From Rubellimicrobium sp. (GTDB lineage: Bacteria > Pseudomonadota > Alphaproteobacteria > Rhodobacterales > Rhodobacteraceae), in contig JACFNP010000013.1 in the NCBI GenBank assembly GCA_019454835.1, positions 1 through 64,000 of the forward strand: a DNA stretch of 64,000 bases, read 5' to 3'. Within the stretch, counting starts at the first letter, position 1, and the number at the start of each line of letters is the position of its first letter. Below are positions 51,497 to 60,285 of this stretch, piece by piece. The position numbers and the translations under genes are program-made. A model generated the notes under the pieces. That model was not told the DNA's origin. It did not search any database and saw nothing but the letters and a program-made list of their open reading frames with translations.

Positions 51497-53527
51497 ATGA
51501 CCCCTGCGCTCGCCCTTCTGCGCGAGGTGTTCGGATTCGACGCCTTCCGCCCCGGTCAGGAAGAGATCGTCGAGGCCGTGGCCGCCGGGCGCGACACGCT
51601 GGCGATCATGCCGACCGGGGGCGGCAAGTCGCTGTGCTTCCAGTTGCCCGCGCTGATGCGCGACGGGGTGACGCTGGTGGTCTCGCCGCTGATCGCGCTG
51701 ATGCGCGATCAGGTCCGCGCCCTGCGCGCGGCGGGGGTGGCGGCGGGGGCGATCACCTCGGGCAACACGCCCGAGGAAACCGCCGAGGTGCAGGCCGCGC
51801 TGGCCGGGGGGCGGCTGAAGCTGCTCTACCTCGCGCCCGAGCGGCTGGCGCTGTCGTCCACCCTGACCTGGCTGCGCCGCGCGGGCGTCAGCCTGATCGC
51901 CGTGGACGAGGCCCATTGCGTGAGCCAGTGGGGCCACGACTTTCGCCCCGACTACCTGCGCATCGGCGAGTTGCGCCGCGCGCTCGACGTGCCGCTGGCC
52001 GCCTTCACCGCCACGGCGGACGAGGAAACCCGCGCCGAGATCGTCGCGCGGCTGTTCGGCGCCGCGCCGCTGACCTTCCTGCGCGGCTTCGACCGCCCGA
52101 ACATCCATCTGGCCTTTGCGGTCAAGGACAAGCCGCGCGAGCAGGTGCTGGGCTTTGCCGCCGCGCGGCGCGGGCAGGCGGGGATCGTCTATTGCGCCAC
52201 CCGCGCCCGCACCGAGACGCTGGCCGCCGCGCTGCGCGAGGCGGGCCATGCCGCGATCCACTATCACGGCGGCATGGAGGCCGATGCGCGCCGCGCCGCC
52301 GAGGAACGCTTCCAGCGCGAGGACGGGCTGATCGTAGCCGCCACCATCGCCTTCGGCATGGGGGTGGACAAGCCCGACATCCGCTGGGTCGTCCATGCCG
52401 ACCTGCCGAAATCCATCGAGGGCTATTATCAGGAGATCGGCCGCGCCGGGCGTGACGGGGCACCGGCGGACACGCTGACCCTCTATGGCGCCGACGACAT
52501 CCGGATGCGCCGCGCCCAGATCGACGAGGGCGCCGCCCCGCCCGAACGCAAGCACGCCGATCACGGGCGGCTGAACGCGCTGCTGGGGCTGGCCGAGGCG
52601 CAGGTGTGCCGCAGGCAGGTGCTGCTTGGCTTCTTCGGCGAGGAGAGCGCGCCCTGCGGCAACTGCGATCTCTGCGCCGCCCCGCCCGACCTGTTCGACG
52701 CCACCCGCGAGGCGCAGATGGCGCTGTCGGCGGCGCTGCGCACCGGCGAGAGTTTCGGCGCCGCGCATCTGATCGCCGTGCTGACCGGCGAGACATCCGA
52801 GCGGGTCCGCGCGCGCGGCCATGACGCGCTGCCCACGTTCGGCGTCGGGCGCGCCCGTTCGCGGCGCGAGTGGCAGGCGATGCTGCGGCAGATGATGGGC
52901 CAGGACCTGCTGCGCCCCGACGCCGCCCGCCACGGCGCCCTGCGGGTGATGCCCGCCGCCCATCCGGTGCTGCGCGGCGAGGCGCGGGTGATGCTGCGCC
53001 GCGACACGCTGAAGGTCCGCCCCGCCCCCGAGGCCCGCGCGCAGGTCGCCGACGAGGACGAGGGGCTGCTGGCGGCGCTCAAGGCCCGCCGCAGGGCGCT
53101 GGCGGATGCGATCAACGCGCCTGCCTATGTCGTCTTTCCCGACCGCACCCTGATCGAGATGGCCGCCGGGCGGCCCGCGACGCTGGACCAGATGGCGCGG
53201 ATTCACGGGGTCGGGGCGAAGAAGCTGGAAAGCTACGGTCAGGCGTTTCTCGAGGTGATCGCCGGTCAGGCCGCGCCGGTGCATCCGGCGCGGGTGAAAG
53301 CTGCGGCAAACGGACGCGGCGACCTGTTCGACCGGCTGCAGGATGCGCAGGCGGGCTTGCGCCACGGGCCGGACGGGGCGGAACGGCCGATGGAATGTTC
53401 GCCCCGCGACATCGCCCGCGTCGCCGAACACCGCCCGCGCGATGCCGCGGCGCTGGCCCGCCTGATCGGCGCCCGCCACGCCGAGAGGTTCGGGGACGCC
53501 TTCCTCGCGGTGCTGGCCGAGAGGTAG
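51497..53527 (+). CDS. recQ: ATP-dependent DNA helicase RecQ
   Basis: 676 residues from ATG 51497. Superfamily 2 helicase: FRPGQEEIVEAVAAGRDTLAIMPTGGGKSLCFQLPAL (Walker A at 39-45), VDEAHCVSQWGHDFRPDYLRI, FTATADEETR, IVYCATRARTETLA, IAFGMGVDKPDIRWVVHADLPKS, EIGRAGRDG. The RecQ zinc site CRRQVLLGFFGEESAPCGNCDLC is present, then the winged-helix region and an HRDC domain (TLDQMARIHGVGAKKLESYGQAFLEVI), plus an extra about 80-residue tail with a second HRDC-like segment (SPRDIARVAEHRPRDAAALARL). Unwinds DNA 3' to 5' in recombination and fork repair. Bounded by repeats on both sides, so monocistronic. Confidence 0.96.
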   Translation: MTPALALLREVFGFDAFRPGQEEIVEAVAAGRDTLAIMPTGGGKSLCFQLPALMRDGVTLVVSPLIALMRDQVRALRAAGVAAGAITSGNTPEETAEVQAALAGGRLKLLYLAPERLALSSTLTWLRRAGVSLIAVDEAHCVSQWGHDFRPDYLRIGELRRALDVPLAAFTATADEETRAEIVARLFGAAPLTFLRGFDRPNIHLAFAVKDKPREQVLGFAAARRGQAGIVYCATRARTETLAAALREAGHAAIHYHGGMEADARRAAEERFQREDGLIVAATIAFGMGVDKPDIRWVVHADLPKSIEGYYQEIGRAGRDGAPADTLTLYGADDIRMRRAQIDEGAAPPERKHADHGRLNALLGLAEAQVCRRQVLLGFFGEESAPCGNCDLCAAPPDLFDATREAQMALSAALRTGESFGAAHLIAVLTGETSERVRARGHDALPTFGVGRARSRREWQAMLRQMMGQDLLRPDAARHGALRVMPAAHPVLRGEARVMLRRDTLKVRPAPEARAQVADEDEGLLAALKARRRALADAINAPAYVVFPDRTLIEMAAGRPATLDQMARIHGVGAKKLESYGQAFLEVIAGQAAPVHPARVKAAANGRGDLFDRLQDAQAGLRHGPDGAERPMECSPRDIARVAEHRPRDAAALARLIGARHAERFGDAFLAVLAER

Positions 53528-53555
53528 CGCGGGGCACGCGGGCGAGGGGCAGATT

Positions 53556-53645
53556 CCGTCATTGCGAGGCGCAGCCGAAGCAACCTCGACCGCTCACACA
53601 CGACATCGGGGTTGCCGCGTCGCCTGCGGCTCCTCGCAATGACGG
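53556..53645. repeat. Palindromic interspersed repeat, copy 9
   Basis: Full copy 28 bases after recQ, ending gctcctcgcaatgacgg; the inner right arm has ttgccgcg where other copies have ttgcttcg. Followed nine bases later by copy 10, the only tandem pair of full copies here. Together they occupy most of the 317-base gap before the thioredoxin-TPR gene. Confidence 0.92.
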
Positions 53646-53654
53646 TGCTCTTCT

Positions 53655-53746
53655 CGTCATTGCGAGCCGACAGGCAAAGCAACCTCGACCGCTCGCGCAA
53701 TGCCCTCGGGGTTGCTTCGTCGCCTTCGGCTCCTCGCGGGTGACGG
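53655..53746. repeat. Palindromic interspersed repeat, copy 10
   Basis: Full copy with left end cgtcattgcgagccgacagg; the right end has drifted (ctcctcgcgggtgacgg instead of ctcctcgcaatgacgg). Inner arms agcaacctcgaccgctcg and cctcggggttgcttcgtc are intact. Confidence 0.88.
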
Positions 53747-53844
53747 AACATGCTGATCGGCCGGGCACCGGGCCGCCGCCCCTTGGCGCCCCGCGATCAT
53801 CGGCCCATATAGGGCGAAACCCCTTTCCCGCAGGATGGACTGCC

Positions 53845-54729
53845 ATGCTCGACACCGACCTCAAGCCCGTCATCGACGGCAGCGACGCCACCTTCATGGC
53901 CGACGTGATCGAAGCCTCCAAGACCACCCCCGTCATCGTCGATTTCTGGGCGACCTGGTGCGGCCCCTGCCGCCAGTTGGGCCCGGCCATCGAGAGCGCG
54001 GTGACGAGGCAGAAGGGCAAGGTCCGGCTGGTGAAGATCGACGTGGACCAGAACCCCGGCATCGCCGGGCAGTTGCGCATCCAGTCGATCCCGACGGTCT
54101 ATGCCTTCTGGCAGGGCCAGCCGGTCGACGGGTTCCAGGGCGCGCTGCCGCCGTCGCAGGTCGATCAGTTCGTCGACAAGATCGTCGCGCTGGGCGGTGA
54201 CGGCGGGCTGGCCGACGCCATCGACGCCGCCGAGGAGATGCTCGAACAGGGCGCGGCGGCGGATGCCGCCGAGACCTTCGCCGCGATCCTGCAGGAAGAC
54301 CCCGAGAACGCCGCTGCCTATGGCGGGCTGGTGCGCTGCTATGTGGCGATGGGCGAACTCGACCAGGCCGAGGCGGTGCTGAACGGCGCCCCCGCCGCCA
54401 TCGCCGCCAAGCCCGAACTCGAGGCCGCGCGCGCCCGGCTTGGCCTTGCCCGGCAGGCGGCCAAGGCCGGGCCGGTGGACGAATTGCGCGCCCGCGTCGC
54501 CGCCGATCCGGCCGACCATCAGGCGCGGTTCGATCTGGCGACGGCGCTGCATGCGACGGGTGACGTGCAGGGCGCCGTGGACGAGTTGCTCGACCTGTTC
54601 CGCCGCGACCGCGACTGGAACGACGGCGCCGCCAAGACCCAGCTCTTCACGATCTTCGACGCGCTGGCGCCGCAGGACCCGATCGCCCTGACCGGGCGGC
54701 GGCGGCTGTCGTCGCTCGTCTTTGCCTGA
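53845..54729 (+). CDS. Thioredoxin-TPR protein (CnoX/YbbN-like)
   Basis: 294 residues from ATG 53845. Residues 1-110 are a thioredoxin domain with an intact redox site Cys39-Gly-Pro-Cys42 (VDFWATWCGPCRQLGP) and cis-Pro in SIPTVYAF. The rest is helical TPR-like repeats (AAETFAAILQEDPENAAAYGGLVRCYVAMGELDQAEAVL). Characterised relatives bind unfolded or hypochlorous-acid-oxidised proteins and hand them to chaperonins; some have lost one active-site cysteine, but here both are kept. First of a three-gene unit (next gene starts on its last base). Confidence 0.92.
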   Translation: MLDTDLKPVIDGSDATFMADVIEASKTTPVIVDFWATWCGPCRQLGPAIESAVTRQKGKVRLVKIDVDQNPGIAGQLRIQSIPTVYAFWQGQPVDGFQGALPPSQVDQFVDKIVALGGDGGLADAIDAAEEMLEQGAAADAAETFAAILQEDPENAAAYGGLVRCYVAMGELDQAEAVLNGAPAAIAAKPELEAARARLGLARQAAKAGPVDELRARVAADPADHQARFDLATALHATGDVQGAVDELLDLFRRDRDWNDGAAKTQLFTIFDALAPQDPIALTGRRRLSSLVFA

Positions 54730-55370
54730 TGCGCTGGCGGGGCGATCTGCCCAAGATCATCCCCGTCTTTCCGCTGCCGGGCGCGCTGCTGCTGCCGCGC
54801 GCCCGGCTGCCGCTGCACGTCTTCGAGCCGCGCTATCTGGCGATGCTGACCTCGGTTTTGGGGTCCGAGGACCGGCTCATCGGCATGATCCAGCCCGAGG
54901 ACGACACGGACGGCGCGCCGCTGCGGGCCGTCGGTTGCGCGGGCCGCGTCACCGGCTTTCAGGAAACCGACGACGGACGGATGATGATTACCCTGACCGG
55001 AATCAGCCGCTTTCGCGTTGCCGAAGAACTGTCCGGCCCGCAGCCCTGGCGCCGGGTGCGGGCCGACTGGTCGGGGTTCGCGCGCGATCCGGGCGGCCCC
55101 GAGGACGATCCCGGCTTTGACCGGCAGGCGTTCCTGCGCACGCTGGGGCGCTTCATGCGCGCGCGCGACCTGTCGACCGACTGGGACTCGATCGGCGAGG
55201 CCGCCGACGAGACGCTGATCGACGCGCTGGCCATGCTGCTGCCCTTCGGCCCCGAGGACCGGCAGGCGCTGCTCGAGGCGCCGACCCTGGCCGAGAGGCG
55301 GCAGATACTCGGGGCGCTGATGGAATTCGCGCTCCATGGCGGCGACGAGGGCGAGGAGCGGCTGCAATGA
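54729..55370 (+). CDS. Lon-substrate-binding-domain (LON N-terminal) protein
   Basis: 213 residues; its ATG shares one base with the preceding stop. Whole protein resembles the N-terminal substrate-recognition domain of Lon protease without ATPase or peptidase: [33 protein letters not shown], then [47 protein letters not shown]. Stand-alone LON proteins are common beside thioredoxin-TPR genes in this group; precise role is unknown, probably in protein quality control. Confidence 0.9.
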   Translation: MRWRGDLPKIIPVFPLPGALLLPRARLPLHVFEPRYLAMLTSVLGSEDRLIGMIQPEDDTDGAPLRAVGCAGRVTGFQETDDGRMMITLTGISRFRVAEELSGPQPWRRVRADWSGFARDPGGPEDDPGFDRQAFLRTLGRFMRARDLSTDWDSIGEAADETLIDALAMLLPFGPEDRQALLEAPTLAERRQILGALMEFALHGGDEGEERLQ

Positions 55371-55558
55371 CCGGACCGGCACAGCGACCGGGTTTCGACC
55401 CGAGGATGCTCGAGGCGCTGGTCTGCCCGCTGACGCAGGCGCCGCTGGCCTATGATGCCGGGCGGCAGGAACTGGTCAGCCGCGCCGCCAATCTTGCCTT
55501 CCCGATCCGCGACGGGATTCCGGTGATGATCGAAAGCGAGGCGCGGGTGCTGGAATAG
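55367..55558 (+). CDS. Trm112 family protein
   Basis: 63 residues, ATG overlapping the previous stop (ATGA). [42 protein letters not shown] is the compact Trm112/UPF0434 fold. Only one cysteine of the usual zinc site is present, as in many bacterial members. Family members activate methyltransferases; the bacterial partner here is unknown. Confidence 0.9.
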   Translation: MTGPAQRPGFDPRMLEALVCPLTQAPLAYDAGRQELVSRAANLAFPIRDGIPVMIESEARVLE

Positions 55559-55570
55559 CGTTGCGCTGCA

Positions 55571-55632
55571 AGGGGGCGCTGCCCCCTCGGCGCCTGCGGC
55601 GCCTCACCCCCGGAGTATTTCGGCAAGGATGA
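55571..55632. repeat. Rhodobacterales-type intergenic GC repeat, probable bidirectional terminator
   Basis: Two adjacent hairpins (gggggc-gct-gcccc and ggcgcc-tgc-ggcgcc) followed by cacccccggagtatttcggc. The last part is a sequence I recognise as frequent between genes in Rhodobacter/Paracoccus genomes. It separates the convergent ends of the Trm112-like gene and the UbiH-type gene, a natural terminator position. Unrelated to the 80-95 bp palindrome. Confidence 0.7.
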
Positions 55633-55639
55633 GAGAGGT

Positions 55640-56854
55640 TCAGCGCATCAGCGCGGGCAGATCGCCGGTCAGGCCCGCCGCCTCGCGGATGAAGGCGCGG
55701 CGCAGCGCGGGCAGGCGCTGCACGGCGCCGAGGCCCAGCCCGCGCCCGAGCCGCAGGACGGGGCTGTCGTTCGAGAACAGCCGGTTGAGACCATCGGTCG
55801 CCGCCGCCAGCGTCCCCGAATCGAAGCGCCGCCAGCGGGCATAGCGGTCAAGGACGGGCGCGGCGCCCGGATCCTCGCCCCGGCGGTGCGCCGTGGACAG
55901 CACATCGGCCAGCGCCGCCACGTCGCGCAGCCCGGCGTTCAGCCCCTGCCCGGCGATGGGATGCAGCCCGTGCGCCGCATCCCCGACCAGCGCCACGCGG
56001 TCGGCGGTGAAACTGTCGGCAAGGGTGATGTTCAGCGGATAGCTGAACCGCTTGCTGGCCAGGCTGATCGCGCCAAGATGCGAGCCGAACACCGGCCTCA
56101 GGGCCTCAAGGAAGGCGTCCTCGTCCATCGCCATGAGATCGGCGGCATGGGCGTCACCGGCGCTCCAGACGATGGACGAGCGGTTCCCCGACAGGGGCAG
56201 GATCGCGAACGGGCCTTCGGGCATGAAGAATTCATGCGCGGCGCCATCATGCGGGCGGGCATGGGCCACGGCGCAGGTCACGGCGGTCTGGCCGTAGCCG
56301 TGGCCGTGGCGGCGGATGTCGGCGCGTTGCGCCGTGCCCGATCCGCGCCCGTCGCAGCCCACGATCAGCGCGCCGCGCAACTGCCGCCCGTCAGCCAGCG
56401 TCAGCGTCACGCCGCCCGCATCCACCGCCTGCGATTCGACCCGCGCCGAATCGAGCACGGTAACGGCGGGCGTGGCGTCGATGGTGTCGAGGAAGGCGCG
56501 ACGCAGGAAGCGGTCCTCGATCATCTGGCCCATGGCGCCTTCCTCGATTTCGGCCGAATCGAAGGTCAGCGCGAACGGCCCCGCACCCTCGCCGGGGCGG
56601 CCGTCGGTAATGACGATGCGCTCGATGGGCTGCGCCTCGGGCGCGATGGCGGGCCAGATGCCGATGCCGCGCAGCAGCCGCACCGAGGCCAGCGCCAGCG
56701 CATAGGCGCGCCCGTCGAATCCGGGATCGGTGCGGGTCTGGCGCGGCAGGGCGTCGATGACGGTCGAGGTCAGCCCGCCCTTCGCCAGCGCCAGCGCCAG
56801 CGCGGGCCCGTTCAGCCCGCCGCCGGTGATGAGGATGTCGCTGTCATGTGCCAT
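55640..56854 (-). CDS. UbiH/UbiF-family FAD-dependent hydroxylase
   Basis: 404 residues from ATG 56854. N-terminal FAD site ILITGGGLNGPALALALAKGGL, the middle DGRGSGTAQRADI, and the flavin-binding GDAAHGLHPIAGQGLNAGLRDVAAL near the C-terminus, all typical of ubiquinone-biosynthesis monooxygenases. It hydroxylates the polyprenyl-benzoquinone ring using NAD(P)H and oxygen at the membrane face. Which ring position (UbiH, UbiF or UbiL type) cannot be decided by eye. Confidence 0.88.
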   Translation of the reverse strand: MAHDSDILITGGGLNGPALALALAKGGLTSTVIDALPRQTRTDPGFDGRAYALALASVRLLRGIGIWPAIAPEAQPIERIVITDGRPGEGAGPFALTFDSAEIEEGAMGQMIEDRFLRRAFLDTIDATPAVTVLDSARVESQAVDAGGVTLTLADGRQLRGALIVGCDGRGSGTAQRADIRRHGHGYGQTAVTCAVAHARPHDGAAHEFFMPEGPFAILPLSGNRSSIVWSAGDAHAADLMAMDEDAFLEALRPVFGSHLGAISLASKRFSYPLNITLADSFTADRVALVGDAAHGLHPIAGQGLNAGLRDVAALADVLSTAHRRGEDPGAAPVLDRYARWRRFDSGTLAAATDGLNRLFSNDSPVLRLGRGLGLGAVQRLPALRRAFIREAAGLTGDLPALMR

Positions 56855-56963
56855 GCCCCCGACTAGAGCATTTCGCCGCCGGATGGAACATTTGGCGCCC
56901 GCGACGATTGGGCAGGCGGGGGCGCCGTGCCGCGACGGTTCCTGCGGCAGGCCGGGCGCAGCA

Positions 56964-58043
56964 TCACCCGTCGGGCGCGGCATCCCGTCGCTCCCAGGCA
57001 TCGAGCCGGGTTGCCGCATTGGCGCGGATATCGGCCCAGAACAGCGCAATATCGAAGACGTGGTAGTTACCGGCCTCGAAGATGCCGCCATCGTCGAAAA
57101 GGTCCGCCAGGTCCGGCACCGGCGTGACAAGCGCAAAGTCGGCGGCAACGCGCACACCGACCAGACGCGGCACGATCCGGGCGAAATGGCTGCCCCGCAC
57201 ACCGAAAGGCACCGCACCGAGATGGGCCTCGACCGGCGCCATCACGCCGCCCATGCGCCAGCTTACCGGATTCACGTTCACCAGTTCCATACCCAGCGCC
57301 GTGCGCCACCGGCCTTGCGCGCTGTCCCAGAAATGATTGACGGCCTTCCAGTCGTCGAAATCCGTGTAGCCGTCGGCGAATGTGCCCCAGGCGGCGACGC
57401 AGCCGGTTTGCGTCGGCGTGGCACAGGGCGGAACGGTTGCAAGATCGCCGTCGAACACGGCAAGCGGCACCGGCATTCCGGGAAGATAGGCGCCGACGAG
57501 CAGGTTCTGCAGCGGGCTGCCCGCAACCTCATCGGCAAGAAGGCGCAGGGCGTGGTTGCTGCCCTGGCTGTGTGCGACGATGAAGAACGGCCGTCCGCGA
57601 TTGTCGTGCCGGACGTAGTGAACGAAGGCCCGGCGCACGTCCTGATAGGCAAGATTCATCGGCGCCTGCACCTCGGCAAGGTCGCGCCCGAACACCGGCA
57701 GCGCCGCCTGCCGGTAGCGCGGCGCGAAGATGCGGGCGACACCGTTGAACGGCGTGGCCTGTGTCATGAGCATGAGCCGGGCCGTCGCCAGCGCGCTTTC
57801 GTCATCGACCGGCACGTTGTCGATGTCCGTATTCATCCCGGTGGTCGGGTGGATATAGAAGGCATCGGCGGGCAATGAAGCATCATCGGCAATCCGGTCG
57901 CCGCCCGGCACGAGCAGGGCAGGCGACTCGATCCCCGGCCGGGCCAGCCATGAGTCGGCGAGGTCATAATCCGGCGCGCTGTCGGCCATTGCCCCCGCCG
58001 CCATCACGGCCAGCACGAATGCGCAGGGAAGGCCACCCGTCAT
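56964..58043 (-). CDS. DUF3089 alpha/beta-hydrolase-like secreted protein
   Basis: 359 residues from ATG 58043, which overlaps the upstream membrane-protein stop by four bases. Signal peptide GGLPCAFVLAVMAAGAMA, then DSAPDYDLADSWLARPG. YIHPTTGMNTDIDN near the N-terminus and FFIVAHSQGSNHALRLL near the middle (the Ser elbow of DUF3089 hydrolases) are visible, with HVFDIALFWADIRANAATRL at the end. Probably a periplasmic esterase or lipase-like enzyme of unknown substrate, co-expressed with the small membrane protein. Confidence 0.85.
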   Translation of the reverse strand: MTGGLPCAFVLAVMAAGAMADSAPDYDLADSWLARPGIESPALLVPGGDRIADDASLPADAFYIHPTTGMNTDIDNVPVDDESALATARLMLMTQATPFNGVARIFAPRYRQAALPVFGRDLAEVQAPMNLAYQDVRRAFVHYVRHDNRGRPFFIVAHSQGSNHALRLLADEVAGSPLQNLLVGAYLPGMPVPLAVFDGDLATVPPCATPTQTGCVAAWGTFADGYTDFDDWKAVNHFWDSAQGRWRTALGMELVNVNPVSWRMGGVMAPVEAHLGAVPFGVRGSHFARIVPRLVGVRVAADFALVTPVPDLADLFDDGGIFEAGNYHVFDIALFWADIRANAATRLDAWERRDAAPDG

Positions 58044-58519
58044 GCCTTTCGCGGCACCCACCAGTAACGCAAGGCCAGCAGGCCGAGCAGGATGGCGGCG
58101 ATCAATGCGTCGACGAAGATCATGAAGAAATTGTTATGCGCGTAATTGGCGTTATGGATCGTGTCGATCAGATGCCCCCAGGCTGCCCCAAGCATGAAGA
58201 ACGACCAGCCAATCCCCGTTGCCAGCCAGAAGCGGTCACGAAAGCGGATGCAGAGAAATCCGAGAATGCCCCAGGCGCCGTCATGGAAACCGACCTCATA
58301 CTGGAAATGGCTGCCGGTTTCCCATCCGATCAGCCCGGCGGCGTAATCGGCATAGAACACATGCGGGATGAAGCCGAAGAAGAAGCCGACGAAACCGACG
58401 TTGAAGACCAGCGAATGAAGCAGGAATATGTCCACCACATCGGCCCGCCCCGTAGGGCGCCTGACGGCAAGATGAATCAGCGCGGCGACAATGCTGGTGA
58501 CAACGAAGACGAATCCCAT
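58040..58519 (-). CDS. Small polytopic membrane protein (DUF6790-like)
   Basis: 159 residues from ATG 58519 (GGAG six bases upstream); a TTG at 58564 would add 15 residues. Four or five membrane helices: MGFVFVVTSIVAALIHLAV, FLLHSLVFNVGFVGFFFGFIPHVF, GAWGILGFLC, WLATGIGWSFFMLGAAWGHLIDT, FFMIFVDALIAAILLGLLAL. The conserved pattern HVFYADYAAGLIGWETGSHFQYEVGFHDGAWG resembles DUF6790 membrane proteins. Function unknown; coupled to the DUF3089 gene. Confidence 0.75.
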   Translation of the reverse strand: MGFVFVVTSIVAALIHLAVRRPTGRADVVDIFLLHSLVFNVGFVGFFFGFIPHVFYADYAAGLIGWETGSHFQYEVGFHDGAWGILGFLCIRFRDRFWLATGIGWSFFMLGAAWGHLIDTIHNANYAHNNFFMIFVDALIAAILLGLLALRYWWVPRKA

Positions 58520-58800
58520 TCCCCGCTCCAGGACAGGAATTGATTTTCCGACGAACCCGCGCAACCCCCGTCACGAATGTCGATATCGCACGGATATTGT
58601 GATGCGGCAGAGTATCCGTCGCGTGGTTTCGTCCTGTCAATCGGGAAAACGGGTGAAATCAGACCGACTCGCCCGGCAGGACGCGGCACCCGGCGGGCAT
58701 CAATTCCCGACATTATGGCGCATTTCATCCCCGGCGCGGGGCGTTTCGCGCCGGAGCCGTGACGAAATGCCGCATTCCGGGATTGCGGGCCTTTCCGGCG

Positions 58801-59994
58801 TCAGTTTGCCCGGTTTGCCCCGTCCGGCGCTGCCCAGCGGCCCTCGAAATCCTCGGGGACCAGCAGGATGTCGCGGTCCACCTCGCGGATGTCGCGGTGG
58901 CCGCAGAGCGCCATGGTGATGTCGATTTCGCCCTTCAGCACGTCGAGCGCCTTCGTCACGCCCCTCTGGCCCATCGCGCCGAGGCCGTAGACATAGGCCC
59001 GCCCGACCATCGTCGCATCCGCGCCCAGCGCCAGCGCCTTGAGGATGTCCTGTCCGGTGCGTATGCCGCTGTCGAGCCAGATTTCCACCTCGCCCTTCAC
59101 CTCGCGCACGATCGAGGGCAGCACCCGGATCGTGCTCAGCGCGCCGTCGAGCTGCCGCCCGCCGTGGTTCGAGACGATGATCGCATCGGCGCCCAGTTCG
59201 ACGGCCTTGCGCGCATCTTCGGCATCGAGGATGCCCTTCAGGATCAGCTTGCCGCCCCAGCGGTCGCGCAGCCGCGCCACCTTGTCCCAGTCAAGGCGCG
59301 GGTCGAACTGTTCGTTGGCCCAGGAGGTCAGCGACGAGAGATTGCCCACGTCCTTTGCATGGCCGACGATGTTGCCGAAGGTGCGGTTCCGCGTCCCCAG
59401 CATCTCGATCCCCCAGCGCCAGCGGGTGCTGAGATCGGCAATCGCCGAAAGCGTGGGGCGCGGCGGCGCGGACAGCCCGTTGATCAGATCCTTGTGCCGC
59501 TGGCCGAGGATCTGCAGGTCGAGCGTCACGATCAGCGCCGACACGCCGCAGGCCTTGGCCCGGTCGATGGCGCCGTTCACGAATTCCTCGTCGCGCATGA
59601 CGTAGAGCTGATACCAGAACGGCGCCTGCGTCGCCTCGGCCACCGCCTCCATCGAGCAGATCGACATGGTCGACAGCGCGAAGGGCACGCCATAGTCACG
59701 CGCCGCCTTCGCGGCCTTGATCTCGCCGTCGGCGCGCTGCATCCCGGTCGATCCCACCGGCGAGAGGCCGACCGGCATCGCCACCTCCTGCCCGAGCATG
59801 GTCGATTTCAGGCTGCGGTTCGACATGTCGACCGCGACCCGCTGGCGAAAGCGCAGCTTGCCGAAATCGGTGACGTTCTCGCGGAAAGTCTGCTCGGTAT
59901 AGCTGCCGGTCTCGCAATAGTCGTAGAACATCGTCGGCGTGACGCGCTTGTAGATGCGGCGCAGGTCCTCGATGCAGGTGATGACGGGTGCCAT
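58801..59994 (-). CDS. FMN-dependent alpha-hydroxy-acid dehydrogenase (LldD-like)
   Basis: 397 residues from ATG 59994. PVITCIEDLRRIYKRVTPTMFYDYCETGSYTEQTF opens the family; the FMN barrel has MPVGLSPVGSTGMQRADGE, FWYQLYVMRD, LIVTLDLQILGQRH, LILKGILDAEDARKAVELGADAIIVSNHGGRQLDG (catalytic His and Arg) and LDSGIRTGQDILKALALGADATMVGRAYVYGL. Oxidises L-lactate or a related 2-hydroxy acid, feeding electrons to quinone or oxygen. Substrate range (lactate, glycolate, mandelate) not settled by sequence. Stands alone, divergent from pabB. Confidence 0.92.
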   Translation of the reverse strand: MAPVITCIEDLRRIYKRVTPTMFYDYCETGSYTEQTFRENVTDFGKLRFRQRVAVDMSNRSLKSTMLGQEVAMPVGLSPVGSTGMQRADGEIKAAKAARDYGVPFALSTMSICSMEAVAEATQAPFWYQLYVMRDEEFVNGAIDRAKACGVSALIVTLDLQILGQRHKDLINGLSAPPRPTLSAIADLSTRWRWGIEMLGTRNRTFGNIVGHAKDVGNLSSLTSWANEQFDPRLDWDKVARLRDRWGGKLILKGILDAEDARKAVELGADAIIVSNHGGRQLDGALSTIRVLPSIVREVKGEVEIWLDSGIRTGQDILKALALGADATMVGRAYVYGLGAMGQRGVTKALDVLKGEIDITMALCGHRDIREVDRDILLVPEDFEGRWAAPDGANRAN

Positions 59995-60098
59995 GGCGGG
60001 GTCTCCGGTCAGCGGTCCGGCAGATGCGGGCCCGCCCTGCCTTAGCAATCCGCCGGAGGTGCCGCAATGCGGGCGGCGGGGGGCGGGGCGGCGTCTTT

Positions 60099-60175
60099 CG
60101 TCATTGCGAGGCGCAGCCGAAGCAATCCATGCCGGGGATGATGGATTGCTTCGGCTTCGCCTCCTCGCAATGACG
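60099..60175. repeat. Palindromic interspersed repeat, copy 11 (short loop variant)
   Basis: 77-bp copy between divergent lldD-like and pabB genes. Outer arms match (cgtcattgcgaggcgcagcc ... cctcgcaatgacg), but the inner loop is gcaatccatgccggggatga, then tggattgc, unlike the gaccgctc... loop of the others, so this is a second sub-type. Confidence 0.9.
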
Positions 60176-60285
60176 AAAATATGCCGCGCGCCCGATTGCC
60201 CCGAACTGGGGGCAGGTCCGGCACCGCGCCCTGCCCCGCCACGTCCGCCCTTCAAAGCACGCGCGCGACATGCCAAGGCGCGGAC

